Numbered from the stretch's first letter, positions 9,818-17,971 are shown. The stretch is DNA of 64,000 bases from JAOSJL01 sp963704035 (GCA_963704035.1 CAVPGR010000004.1:186001-250000), one strand, 5' to 3'. Notes: generated by a model from the sequence alone, not told the origin. Numbers and translations: made by a program.

Positions 9818-9839
9818 GCCTGCGGCACGTGCCGCAGGC
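9818..9839. promoter_or_regulatory. 22-bp perfect palindrome, candidate operator
   Basis: Arms of GCCTGCGGCAC around the centre CACGTG, perfect over 22 bp. It lies just downstream of the XRE gene and upstream of the repressor remnant, sharing GGCACGTGCC-type symmetry with the palindrome at 9698-9713. Confidence 0.5.
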
Positions 9840-9901
9840 GTGGCGTGGTCGGCGCACCGAGAGGTGTACCGAATCGCCGCGAGCATCGGCACCAAGGGCG
9901 C

Positions 9902-10144
9902 TCACACCGCCAGGGCCTCCAGGCGGGCTCGTAGCTCGTCGTCGAGGTCGAGTACGTCGGCCAACGCCTCGACCGTGCTCGCGCTCGGAGCACGCTCGGC
10001 GCGCTCCAGGCGGGCGACGTAGCTCCGATCGAGCGAGCATCGTGCCGAGACCTGCACGAGTGAGAGCCCGGCCCGCTTCCGAGCCACGCGCAGGGCCGCA
10101 CCGACCTCGGACGGGAGCACCCGCCTCGCGACGGGCCTGCTCAC
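9902..10144 (-). CDS. XRE-family helix-turn-helix regulator
   Basis: 80 residues, essentially one Cro/C1-type DNA-binding domain: VGAALRVARKRAGLSLVQVS, then SARCSLDRSYVARLERAERA as the recognition region, then a leucine-rich tail. The start is GTG 10144. It is probably the element's repressor or a control protein for the leftward small-gene operon, given two palindromes 60 and 190 bp downstream. No dimerisation or protease domain is present, so it would not respond to RecA-type cleavage. Confidence 0.85.
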   Translation of the reverse strand: MSRPVARRVLPSEVGAALRVARKRAGLSLVQVSARCSLDRSYVARLERAERAPSASTVEALADVLDLDDELRARLEALAV

Positions 10145-10210
10145 GGCGGACTAACGCAGCACCGCCCCAGCCAGAAGGAAGCCGGAGTGATGCCGCGTCA
10201 GTGGAGGCCG

Positions 10211-10252
10211 TCCGACGCCCGGGGCGCAACCGAAACACCCCGGGACGTCGGA
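10211..10252 (-). terminator. strong hairpin between head-module gene and XRE gene
   Basis: TCCGACGCCCGGGG pairs with CCCCGGGACGTCGGA across an 11-base loop, with one bulged base. It follows the gene ending at 10306 on the minus strand. No T run follows, as is common in high-GC actinobacteria, so termination is inferred from stem strength and position. Confidence 0.5.
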
Positions 10253-10305
10253 GGCCCTGGGAGACGAGCGGGCGGGCGGGGCGACCGGAGCCGCGAGCCT
10301 GGCCG

Positions 10306-10884
10306 TCACCGCCCACCCGTGATCGTGTCGAGCGTGGATCGGAGCCTCGCGAGGCCGTCGCGGCCGTGGCGCTTCTCCAGGGCGTGGACGGCCTCGTCGA
10401 CCGGAAGCGTGGACTCGGAGAAGCTCGTGAGCGAGTAGGCGTGCGCGAGCCGCTCGTCGCCCTTCAACACCTTCACGACGCCCGCCGAGTAGTCGAGCGT
10501 GCCCGAGGACTTCTCGACCAGCTCGCCCACCTTCACGTCGAGCGCCCGGTTCACGAGATCCCTCAGCGTCGGCTCCGGCTCCTCCTCGGGCGTCTCGTCG
10601 CCGTCGGAGGCCTGGCGGTAGACGTCGTACAGCTCCGGGCGCTCGGCGACCGTCTTTGCCAGCGCCACCGCCTTGGTCGTGCCGTCGCGGGAGGCACGCT
10701 CGGCCGCCTCGTCGTCGAGGGCGTCGACTACCTCCCGACGCGTGACCTCGCGCCCGTCGGCCGTCTTGAACAGGAGGACGTGCGCCCCGCTGTTCGCCCC
10801 GGAGCCGACGCGGTCGACCCGTTCGATGCGGAGGTCGCGGAGCCACCCGGGCCGCCGCCGCTTCCGGCGTCGTGTCGTCGTCAT
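10306..10884 (-). CDS. phage-type protein with XkdF-like N-terminus
   Basis: 192 residues. After a basic start (TTTRRRKRRRPGWLRDLRIE) the segment VDRVGSGANSGAHVLLFK resembles the 'VD-GAN-HA-ILLFK' motif seen at the start of XkdF-like putative prohead proteases or scaffold-associated phage proteins. The rest is acidic and helical (EETPEEEPEPTLRDL) and ends HALEKRHGRDGLARLRSTLD. Downstream of the terminase genes on the same strand, it is the only hint of a head-morphogenesis gene in the element. No catalytic residues can be assigned; assignment is tentative. Confidence 0.45.
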   Translation of the reverse strand: MTTTRRRKRRRPGWLRDLRIERVDRVGSGANSGAHVLLFKTADGREVTRREVVDALDDEAAERASRDGTTKAVALAKTVAERPELYDVYRQASDGDETPEEEPEPTLRDLVNRALDVKVGELVEKSSGTLDYSAGVVKVLKGDERLAHAYSLTSFSESTLPVDEAVHALEKRHGRDGLARLRSTLDTITGGR

Positions 10885-10887
10885 GCT

Positions 10888-11545
10888 TCACCTTCCTCGT
10901 CTCCGATGAACTCGGCTAGCGCGTCTGGTCTCCAGCTCCGTCACGCTCCTGCGGAACGCCGGGACCGGCCGCTCGATCTCCTGCCCGCCCGCTCGGAAGC
11001 TCGGGAGAAGCCGATACGCGATCGAGCGGGCGACCGAGCGCGCGCTCGACAGGTTGCGCCTCGGCCCGAGCCCCGACTCCCGGAAGACGTCAGAGGACTC
11101 GTCGCCCAGCGTCGTCGTCTCGTCGATCGTGTCGACCAGCTCGTCGACGAGCCCGTCGATCTTCGCCGCGAGCTTCAGTCGCCGTTGCGCGAGGTCTCGG
11201 AGCTTGGCGCGAGCTTCGGCGTGACGCTCTCGCTCCTCTGCCTCGTCTACCGTCCGACGTTCGCGGGCTCGGACGATCGCCTCGTCACGTTCGGCCGCGA
11301 CCGCGTCACCCGACCGCGGGCCAGAGCTAGCTTGTCCTCGATCTCGGAGAGCTGGGACTCCAGGTCGACCAGCTCCTCGGGCGCACACTCCGGCGAGGGT
11401 CAGGGCCAGTCGGTCGCGGCTCAGCTTCGAGCGTCGCGACCTCGGTCGGTACGGCCACGAGCGGGCTCACCGAGCCGCCTCGACGACGTTCCGGGTGCGC
11501 GCGTCGCCGCGCCGAGCGTTGTGGGTTCGTATCAGTAGCGACCAT
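10888..11545 (-). CDS. coiled-coil protein of the element, frameshifted
   Basis: About 218 residues from ATG 11545 (GGGAGGG six bases upstream). Two frame changes near 11360-11400 are needed: the N-terminal part ends in PTEVATLEAE, then LSRDRLALTLAGVC, then PEELVDLESQLSEIEDKLAL. The rest is long charged helix (EAEERERHAEARAKLRDLAQ), IDGLVDELVDTIDE, then RSIAYRLLPSFRAGG and a basic tail. Its stop is three bases before the XkdF-like gene. A scaffold or head-accessory role is possible from position, but no family is recognised. Confidence 0.5.
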
Positions 11546-11689
11546 CGACGGCCCTCCCAGTTTCGGGTCGGGGGCCGGACGCAAGCCGACCCGGGGTTAC
11601 CGGGCCGCTGGGGGCCGCTCTTTCACCCACAACCGTAGTCGTGGCCCACGGGCCACACGAGGACCCTCGTCGCCGCGGATCCACGCGAG

Positions 11690-12341
11690 CTAGACGAACT
11701 CGCCCCGCGCCGTCATGCTCGGCGTTCGGAGGCCATCTTCGTCGGATGCTCTCGGAACGGGGGGCTCGAGCCCGCGTTCAACCCACCGTCCAAGTCGGGC
11801 CAGCATTCGCAGATGATCGGGATGGCGCTCGTAGCCTTGCTCGGCGAGCCCCTCGTCGGGGTCGAGCCCGGCGGTCATGACGACCTCTGCGAACTTGATC
11901 GGGTAATCGTGGAAACGAGCCCTCGCGGGCTCATCTCCTGCCCAGCGGCCGACCTGCGCCAGTAGTCGCGAGTCTCCTCGGGCTCCGCTCGTAACCCGTG
12001 TCGGCGAGGAACTTCCGGCACCGAGCGATCTCGCCGTCCTTCGCCCGGCGCAGTTCCTTCAACGCCTCATCGGGGTCAAGCCCCGCCGCCATCGCGACAC
12101 GGGCCATCTCCAGCGAGTGCTCCATGAACTTGCGTCCGGGCGCCCGAACGCACCCGGCCCACCGGCCGACCGTGAACAGGTTGCTCAGGAAGGTGGACGA
12201 CCGCTCGTAACCCGCGTCGGCGAGGAACTTCCGGCACCGAGCGATCTCGCCGTCCTTCGCTCGCTGTTGGCTTGAGGCCATCTCGATCTCGTCGGCCAGG
12301 GCGAACGCCACCTCCCAGCTCGACGTCTCCTCGGCCTTCAC
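11690..12341 (-). CDS. internally repeated protein next to terminase, one frameshift
   Basis: About 216 residues after one frame change near 11965. Two DNA-level repeats give duplicate segments AKDGEIARCRKFLADAGYER and AKDGEIARCRKFLADTGYER, each followed by a GRWAG motif. Two AGLDPDE segments (VAMAAGLDPDEALKE and VVMTAGLDPDEGLAE) follow the same periodicity, and a third degenerate GYERHPDHLRMLARLGRW closes the protein. So it is built from about two and a half units of about 72 residues. The GTG start overlaps the terminase stop (GTGA). No family recognised; the helix-rich repeat suggests a binding or adaptor role. Confidence 0.55.
11985..12047. repeat. 63-bp direct repeat, copy 1
   Basis: Matches 12201-12263 with two mismatches. 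The offset is 216 bp (72 codons), so it is an in-frame duplication inside the repeat protein gene. Confidence 0.9.
12201..12263. repeat. 63-bp direct repeat, copy 2
   Basis: Partner of 11985-12047. Encodes the AKDGEIARCRKFLADAGYER unit of the repeat protein. Confidence 0.9.
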
Positions 12342-13793
12342 GGCCCCCGCGGGGCCTCGATGGGCCAGCGGCCGCCGAGCGTACGGCCGGACCCAGCACC
12401 GTTGCCGACGACGATCGTCTCGCCGCCAACCCTCCAGGCGCTCGACTTCGTCGCACCAACCGGAGCGCAGAGCGCGCCGGGCTCGATCGTCTCCGCCTCA
12501 CCGAGTGCCTCGATGCACAACGCAAGGGCGATCGCCCGGTCGTCGTGCCGGTCGGCGTCGTGGTCGAGGCGGTACACGCCGGGCGAGGTCTCGCGGAGGC
12601 GGACGTGGGCCAGCTCGTCGAGGAGGTCGGCGTCGTCGGGGAGGCGGAGCCGTCGGTCGCGCAGCGTGGCGTACAACTTGAACGTGAGCTTGCCGACGCT
12701 CTGCGCCGTGAACGGAAACTCGGCGACGGTCAACCCCGACGCACGTAGCCGCTCGGCGAGCTGGGCCGCCTGCCACGGGTCGAGCACGACCCGAGCACCG
12801 TGGAACTCACGCACCGCGTGGAGCAGCCACGCCTCGACCTCTCCGAGCTGGACCGGCTCCTGCCGGGAGCCCTGCCAGCACGCGACCCGGTCAAGAACGA
12901 ACACGCGCCGACCGTCCTCGTCGTCCTCCGCGTGCAGCGACGACGACCGCGGTCCGGGTCGCGTTTCAGGCCGAGGTCGACGCCGACGACGTAGCGCCGC
13001 CCGGGCGTGGGGTCCTGCGGCCCGTCGAGGACGACACAGTCCCGGAGAGCGTCGGTCGTCGTGAGCCGGTCTTCCGGAGCGGTCCAGGAGTTGAGGTGGA
13101 GGCGGGCGTAGCTCGACTCGGTGAGGAGCGCACGCTGCTCGTCGAGGTCGTCCTCGGTCCGCCACGGCAACGGGCCGGGCTGCTCGTGGACGTGCCAACG
13201 GTCGGACCCCTTCGCGTGAGAGAGGACCTCGGCCGACCAGTGAGAGGGATCGCCCGCCGTCGTCAGCACCGCGAGCCGACTGCCGTCGACCTTCGGCACG
13301 GCCGAGGTGATGCTCTCCCACAACGTCCGCGGGCCTCGTGTCTCCGCCCACTGGCGCGACCTCGTCCACGATCACGAGCCAGGGCGACAGGCCCCACGAG
13401 GAGGCGACGTCGGCGGCGAGGACCTGGAGGCTCGCCCCTGACTCGACCACCGTCACCCGGTGCCGCTCGACCTTCACCAGCCCGGCGAGGCCGGACGTGC
13501 GGCGGACGTAGCCGCCGAGGGCGTCGAGGAGGAGCGCCCCCTGGTCCGCGTCCGCCGCGAGCGCGTAGCTCCGACTCCCCGCTGGCGCGTCGGTCGACAA
13601 CAACGCGAGCGACACGCCCGCCAGGTCCGAGGTCTTGCCGCCCCCTCGGGGCCTCGTGAGGAAGCAGTACCGCGGGCCGCCGGGTCGATCACCGCCTCGG
13701 CGTCAGCACGCTCCGCCAGTCCGCCGCCCGCTGGCCCCAACTCGTGCCGTCCTCGTCGACGACCAGGCCGTGGAGCACGTCGAGCGCCCTCAC
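12338..13793 (-). CDS. terL: phage terminase large subunit, frameshifted
   Basis: ATPase-nuclease that packages DNA into proheads. From GTG 13793 the order is: N-terminal WGQRAADW, then (after a frame change) DAEAVIDP, Walker A in FLTRPRGGGKTSDLAGV, Walker B WLVIVDEV, coupling block VLTTAGDPSHWSAEVL, and an RNase H-type nuclease domain starting YVVGVDLGLKRDP with a later acidic residue in RHDDRAIALALCIEALGEAE. About four frame changes are needed (near 13710, 13665, 13340 and 12960), yet all motifs are conserved and ordered. The start overlaps the upstream small gene (GTGA) and the stop overlaps the downstream repeat protein (GTGA). Confidence 0.85.
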
Positions 13794-14280
13794 GACGACG
13801 CCGACGCCAGCTCGGCGCGGGTCCCTCGACCTCGGCCCGCACCCGCGCGCCCGCCTCGACCAACGCGTCGAGGTCCGAGCGGGCGTGTCGCGCCTGGCCC
13901 CGCAAGATGACCAGCTCGGCGTCCGAGCGCGGGTCCATTCCCAACCGCTCCCGGCACCGGGCCGCCGCCCGCTCCACCTTCTCCAGGAGGTTCGCAGCGC
14001 CCGTCGCCTTCCCGTCCTCGTCGACGAGGCCATGCTCGTCGCACCACGCGGTGAGCAGCACCACCCGCGCCTCGGCCCGACTCCACGCCGCGACCGTGTG
14101 CCGGTACTCGGCGACGTCGAGGTCCGGGCGCACGGCGCACAGTGGACGCGGCCAGTTCGTCGGCGATCGGCTGGACCTTCCGCTCGGAGTCGCGCCGTGA
14201 CGCAACGCCAGGTCGTTGCCCGGCCACGCGTCCCGCCACTTGTAGCCCCGAGCCGGACCCTGTGACTCGCTCACGGTCAC
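13790..14280 (-). CDS. probable terminase small subunit, frameshifted
   Basis: About 163 residues after two frame changes (near 14190 and 13830). It begins TVSESQGPARGYKWRDAWPG, continues SERKVQPIADELAAS, then AEYRHTVAAWSRAEARVVLL and a helical region KVERAAARCRERLGMDPRSD-AELVILRGQARHARSDLDAL. Size, helix content and position directly ahead of terL with a GTGA overlap fit a small terminase that recognises the packaging site. Sequence-level evidence for the family is weak. Confidence 0.55.
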
Positions 14281-14468
14281 GGCCGACGCTCCCCCACGCG
14301 CGTCGGTAGCAGCGGACGACGCGCTCGCTCCAGCTCGGTGCTGAGGGCGTGCTCGCCGACCGCGCTCGCGAGCATGGCCCGCACATAGGCAGAGCGGCTG
14401 AGCCCCGAGCGTCGTGCAGCCTCGTCGACGCGGTCGAGCAGCTCGGGGTCGAGCCGAACCTGGAGCAC
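14277..14468 (-). CDS. ribbon-helix-helix DNA-binding protein
   Basis: 63 residues from GTG 14468 (GAGGAGG six bases upstream). The beta strand LQVRLDP is followed by ELLDRVDEAARRSGLSRSAY and VRAMLASAV, the standard CopG/Arc RHH layout. An alternative GTG at 14528 would add 20 residues without better support. The stop overlaps the small terminase start (GTGA), so it heads the packaging operon and may autoregulate it, as RHH proteins often do. Confidence 0.75.
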   Translation of the reverse strand: MLQVRLDPELLDRVDEAARRSGLSRSAYVRAMLASAVGEHALSTELERARRPLLPTRVGERRP

Positions 14469-14705
14469 GACGCGCACCTCCTCGTCGTCCCCGTGGTGGC
14501 GCCCGGGACGGTCGGCGCGCGGCTCCACCGGCGACCGTACACGACGCGTGCGCCGACGCCGCGAGCGAACGGTCGAGATCCGCGGCCACCGACTCGGACG
14601 TTCGGCGTCCTACCGGCGGATTACGCTGAGTGGTGGTCGGCTACAGGATGTTGGCGGAAGCCGTGGGCAGCCGATGGGAGCAGACAGCCCTGGGAGAAGC
14701 CAAAG

Positions 14706-15120
14706 ATGGATGACAGCGTCCCACCACTCCCACCGAAACAGAATCGCTGGCCATGGATCATCCTCGTCCTGGTCGTCGGACTCGTTGCGGCGACTTCGGG
14801 GGTCCTGGTCGGCCTGAACCTGGACGAGACGCGAGTCGTGACAGAAGAAGTCGAGAAGGAGGTCAGGGTCACTCCGCAGGTCTGCATCGACGCGACGTTC
14901 TCGTGGGCCGTGGCTCACGACCAGAGTGAGATCTATGTCGACTCCCTACAGGACACGCTGGACCTCGCCGCCGAGGTTGCCACTCCTGGATACATCGCGA
15001 ACTTCCGCGATGTCGAACGTGCTGAGGCCAATGTTGAGAGGCAACGGGAACTTCGCGCGGAGATTGACGACCTCGTGGCCGAGCGCGGAGCGTCAGATGG
15101 ACGAGTGCCTGGCAGAGTGA
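14706..15120 (+). CDS. single-pass membrane protein with extracytoplasmic cysteines
   Basis: About 138 residues from ATG 14706. A proline-rich cytoplasmic start (DDSVPPLPPKQNR) leads into one transmembrane helix (IILVLVVGLVAATSGVLVGL). The outer part begins EEVEKEVRVTPQVCIDATF and continues as a coiled helix (RAEANVERQRELRAEIDDLV). As written the frame runs on to 15128, but one frame change near 15090 gives ERQMDECLAE and a stop at 15120, pairing a second Cys with the first; I prefer this end. First gene of a rightward cluster of tiny membrane proteins. Function unknown. Confidence 0.65.
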
Positions 15121-15155
15121 CGGGGTAGGAGCAAAAACCCGAAGGGCTCTGAGGC

Positions 15156-15479
15156 TTGCCGACGTGGTTGCAGTGGCCCATCGGCATCGCTGCTGTGTTT
15201 GGCGCGCTGTGGGCCGTGGCTCAGGTCAGTTCTCGGAACCCAGCGCGAGCAAGGCGGACGTCGGGGACGAGCGAACCACGCATCGGCGCGCCGGACACTC
15301 TCGGAACTCCCGCAACAGCGCGCACGTCACGCGTGACGATCCGACCTCGTGAGTGCCGAGAGCGCAGCTCGCGACCTATCAGCGGCGCAGAGTGCGACGA
15401 GGACGGCCGGCGACCGTCCCGGTGCGTGGAAGGTGCCGAACGCGAACCTGCGGCGCTCAGAAGCGCCCGAAGCGGCTAG
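15156..15479 (+). CDS. possible small membrane protein (TTG start)
   Basis: Reading from TTG 15156 gives PTWLQWPIGIAAVFGALWAV, a plausible single transmembrane helix, followed by an Arg/Ser-rich tail with no recognised domain. Ribosome-binding site is weak. The C-terminal part has poor coding character and may be out of frame. Included because its N-terminus matches the pattern of the surrounding one-helix proteins. Confidence 0.3.
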   Translation: MPTWLQWPIGIAAVFGALWAVAQVSSRNPARARRTSGTSEPRIGAPDTLGTPATARTSRVTIRPRECRERSSRPISGAECDEDGRRPSRCVEGAEREPAALRSARSG

Positions 15480-15517
15480 ACACGCGCGCGACCACACCCC
15501 GCGGGAAGGCGGCACCC

Positions 15518-15844
15518 ATGGACGAACACACCGACGGTACGAACACCCGACCGCCACGACGCTGGGCGCGGTGGCTCGCCCTCGTGTGCTCGATCGTCGC
15601 CCTGGGCCTCGCCGCCGTCGCGCTCGTCGTCGCACTCAGCGTCGAAGGCGACCCCGGACCGACAGGACCGCAAGGCGCGGAAGGACCGACAGGCGCGGCG
15701 GGACCGCCCGGCGTGACGACGTGCGAGATCGACCGATACGAGTGGACTGACTTCGCCGACGCGGTCGAGGAGTACGTCGAAGACCCGACCTCGCGGATCA
15801 CCTACAGCAACGCCACGAGCTACCCGCCCGAGGTGAGGTGCTGA
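15518..15844 (+). CDS. collagen-like single-pass membrane protein
   Basis: 108 residues from ATG 15518. One transmembrane helix (WLALVCSIVALGLAAVALVV) is followed by about six Gly-X-Y triplets (GDPGPTGPQGAEGPTGAAGP) and a short C-terminal part with two cysteines (VTTCEIDRYEW, PPEVRC). It would display a short collagen-like stalk outside the cell. The same plan is repeated in the next gene. Function unknown; bacterial collagen-like proteins often mediate surface adhesion. Confidence 0.8.
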   Translation: MDEHTDGTNTRPPRRWARWLALVCSIVALGLAAVALVVALSVEGDPGPTGPQGAEGPTGAAGPPGVTTCEIDRYEWTDFADAVEEYVEDPTSRITYSNATSYPPEVRC

Positions 15845-15980
15845 GCGCCGTCCGGGAGCCTCACCCAAGGTGCTCGACGACCCTGGTGACCCCCCAGCGC
15901 TATGGATCGCTTGGCCCTTTGTCTCTTGACTCGCTGCTGCAAAGGGCGAACGGTGAGAGAGGGCAACGGGGAGGTTACCC

Positions 15981-16367
15981 ATGACGAGACCGTGGAAGAT
16001 CGCCGGGGTCGTGGTCGCTCTCTTCAGCGTCGCGGCGCTCGGCCTTTCCATCTACTCGGTTACGCAGATCAACGCGCGAGTCGAAGACCGCGTCTCTACG
16101 CAAGTCGCCTCCTACATCGATGACAACTCAGACGAACTGCGAGGGCCGAAGGGCGAGCCCGGCGAGCAGGGCCCGGAAGGTGAGCAAGGGGAACCGGGAC
16201 TGCCTGGAAAGAAAGGCGAGCAGGGATCGCAGGGCCCGCAGGGCCCGCAGGGTCCGCAGGGTCCGCAGGGTCCGACCACAGTGTCGAGCGGCGGGGAGGT
16301 CGTCTGCACACCGATCGACTACCTGAGGCTTGGACGGGTCGACGAAATCGTCTGCGAGACACGCTGA
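15981..16367 (+). CDS. collagen-like single-pass membrane protein (longer stalk)
   Basis: 128 residues. Transmembrane helix IAGVVVALFSVAALGLSIYS, a helical segment (ARVEDRVSTQVASYIDD), about fifteen Gly-X-Y triplets (start GPKGEPGEQGPEGEQGEPG, end QGPQGPQGPQGP) and a C-terminal cap with two cysteines (EVVCTPIDY, EIVCETR). The 3' part of the stalk is a 9-bp DNA tandem repeat, so stalk length could vary by slippage. Paralogous in design to the gene ending at 15844. Likely trimeric surface stalk. Confidence 0.85.
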   Translation: MTRPWKIAGVVVALFSVAALGLSIYSVTQINARVEDRVSTQVASYIDDNSDELRGPKGEPGEQGPEGEQGEPGLPGKKGEQGSQGPQGPQGPQGPQGPTTVSSGGEVVCTPIDYLRLGRVDEIVCETR

Positions 16368-16535
16368 CGCAGACCACCTTGCGTCGAACCTCGGGTCGAC
16401 CGGACACCCGCGGGAGCGGTCCCGCGTTCCACTTCCGCCCTCCCTCATCGCCCTCGCCGACACGGACACGGACGCGGGACGCGGACGCGGACGCGGACGC
16501 GACATACTGCGCACAAGAAGCGCAAGGAGGAGCCG

Positions 16536-16841
16536 ATGATCGCTGAGTTCGTTGTTTGGACGATGCTTCCGATCGGGCTGATCATCCTCGTCCCAGTGAT
16601 CTGCGCGGTCGGTGCAACGGTCGCTGTCCTCTGGGGGAAGATGGTCGAACCAGCCAAACCCAAGATTGGTGACCTGCAGCGGTGGCTGGAGACGCATCCC
16701 ACACTCGATTTGAACGAGTTTGAGAAGGAGCACGGGGGCGAGCTGACTCCCATACGGGTGCAAGAGCGCGCTCTAGAGAACGGCTGGATGCACGGGGACG
16801 AGAATGGCCGGTACGTTTCGGACCTCTACCGAAAGACATGA
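16536..16841 (+). CDS. small membrane protein
   Basis: 101 residues from ATG 16536 with AAGGAGG upstream. Membrane helix MLPIGLIILVPVICAVGATV is followed by a soluble domain (PKIGDLQRWLETHPTLDLNE... RVQERALENGWMHGDENGRY) of no recognised family. A hexamer tandem repeat GGACGC and a CATACT -10-like box lie 40-70 bp upstream. The stop overlaps the next mini gene (ATGA). Confidence 0.75.
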   Translation: MIAEFVVWTMLPIGLIILVPVICAVGATVAVLWGKMVEPAKPKIGDLQRWLETHPTLDLNEFEKEHGGELTPIRVQERALENGWMHGDENGRYVSDLYRKT

Positions 16842-16909
16842 TCGAGGAACTGATCGGGCTGATTCTGCTCGTCGTCGTGATCGGCGCAATCACGCTAGGC
16901 GGATGGTAA
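16838..16909 (+). CDS. 23-residue transmembrane mini-protein
   Basis: ATG 16838 overlaps the previous stop as ATGA. The product has sequence MIEELIGLILLVVVIGAITL plus GGW: two acidic residues, then one uninterrupted hydrophobic helix. Overlap coupling and the clean helix argue for a real gene. It could be a regulator or partner of the upstream membrane protein, or holin-like. Not testable from sequence alone. Confidence 0.6.
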   Translation: MIEELIGLILLVVVIGAITLGGW

Positions 16910-17319
16910 AGGTCCGACGAGTGAGGTCCTCGGTCGGCGTAGCGGAAGATCTCGCGGTCAGCGTCCCTCGCCCACCATTCGCCGCACCATGGTCGCGTGC
17001 CACCGGCCGCCACCGCGAGGCGCGAGCCCCCCATCATCGAGGACCGCCGCGACGTCCCGAGAACGCCCCGACGCGCGCAGCTCCGGAGGAATCGGCGTGT
17101 TCGCCTGAGGTGCTCCCCCGGGTCGGAGCCCAGGTACCGCCGCGCGACTCCTGACCAGCCGCTACCCCTTAGGGAACCGTTGGGGACACGGCCGCTGCCC
17201 TACTGCTACAACGGCTCTATTACGTCACCGGGTCTGACATCCGGTGAGGCCACGCGCGCATCGTTTCGGCCGACCGGAACCGCTCCGAGCGACGGCGGGG
17301 AGGCCTCGTCCGACTCTCA
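16910..17319. other. gene-free stretch
   Basis: About 410 bp between the rightward mini-protein gene and the end of the leftward lipoprotein gene (convergent). No convincing coding frame. A CCCCTTAGGG at 17166 resembles the CCTAAG arm-type motif seen near the element ends. Nothing else stands out. Confidence 0.5.
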
Positions 17320-17523
17320 TCATTGTCCGGTGTCGGTCAGTTCATCTCGCAACTCTGGCGTTACGCAGCCTCCGTAGTCCGTCGGGTTCTCGACGTATCC
17401 CGACGGGCAGTCCTCGCTATCGCGGACAGTATCGGTCTGGCAGGCTAGAAGGAGTTGCGCGAGCAGTGCGATGAGTGCGAGTGCGCGAAGACTCGATCGA
17501 CACACATCGCTCGGACTCGTCAC
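17320..17523 (-). CDS. small lipoprotein
   Basis: 67 residues from GTG 17523, which overlaps the stop of the upstream mini gene (TAGTG). Signal peptide SLRALALIALLAQLLLAC with lipobox LLLAC, then a short mature part with two cysteines (DSEDCPSGYVENPTDYGGC). Third predicted lipoprotein of the element. An in-frame upstream start at 17529 is possible but would not use the overlap. Confidence 0.6.
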   Translation of the reverse strand: MTSPSDVCRSSLRALALIALLAQLLLACQTDTVRDSEDCPSGYVENPTDYGGCVTPELRDELTDTGQ

Positions 17524-17606
17524 TAGCACCCGATCCAGTCGCCGTCGCGATCCAAGCCGTGAGGGTCCGCTCCGAGAGGACGCGGGGAGGGGGCACCGTC
17601 ACTCAT
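17523..17606 (-). CDS. 27-residue Excalibur-like calcium-binding peptide
   Basis: ATG 17606 has AGGGGA about nine bases upstream. The C-terminus GADPHGLDRDGDWIGC matches the Excalibur-type calcium loop (DxDxDG followed by Cys) known from actinobacterial surface proteins. The stop overlaps the lipoprotein start. Either a genuine tiny gene or the tail of a longer frameshifted surface protein: the same frame is open upstream to 17690 and reads PVLYSEGTTPMSDGAPSP. Confidence 0.45.
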   Translation of the reverse strand: MSDGAPSPRPLGADPHGLDRDGDWIGC

Positions 17607-17682
17607 CGGTGTCGTCCCCTCGGAGTACAGCACGGGCCAGACACCGCGCCCTTGCGGGCAACGGCTCCGCCCACCACAACCC

Positions 17683-17868
17683 TCACTGACTCAGCGCGTA
17701 TCCGGCGGCGCTCAGACCAACTAGTCCGAGGAAGAACAGCGTCAGCCAGCCGCTCTCGGGCCAGCCCATGTAGAGGATCGGTGCCCAGATCAGGGCAACG
17801 ATGACACCGACGGCGATCCATCCTCCGATGCCGCTGTCCTGCTGTGCCGCTTGAGCGAGAACGTTCAT
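17683..17868 (-). CDS. two-helix small membrane protein
   Basis: 61 residues from ATG 17868 (GGGAGG seven bases upstream). Helices GGWIAVGVIVALIWAPILYM and LTLFFLGLVGLSAAGYAL. Resembles in size a holin or small inner-membrane protein, but with no family motif. Lies between the replication genes and the lipoprotein gene on the same strand. Confidence 0.65.
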   Translation of the reverse strand: MNVLAQAAQQDSGIGGWIAVGVIVALIWAPILYMGWPESGWLTLFFLGLVGLSAAGYALSQ

Positions 17869-17971
17869 CTCCCGCACCTCCCGTCGACCTGGTCGCGATC
17901 CCGGCAGCGTGCACTACCCACGCTACCAACGCTGAACTCACCACGCTTCCAACCCCGCCCGCCTCGCCTCC

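Noticed and set aside
9697..11538. Plus-strand open frame of 613 codons in the element
   Set aside because: Arg/Pro/Ser-rich composition typical of a shadow frame; the minus strand holds XRE, XkdF-like and coiled-coil genes with good ribosome-binding sites.
12338..13793. Programmed translational frameshifting in terL
   Set aside because: About four changes in different contexts without slippery heptamers, matching the error pattern in housekeeping genes of this window.
16120..16300. Collagen-like repeat as a random GC-rich artefact
   Set aside because: Gly at every third residue over about fifteen triplets with a signal-anchor helix before and a cysteine cap after, and an independent second gene with the same plan, argue for a real protein.
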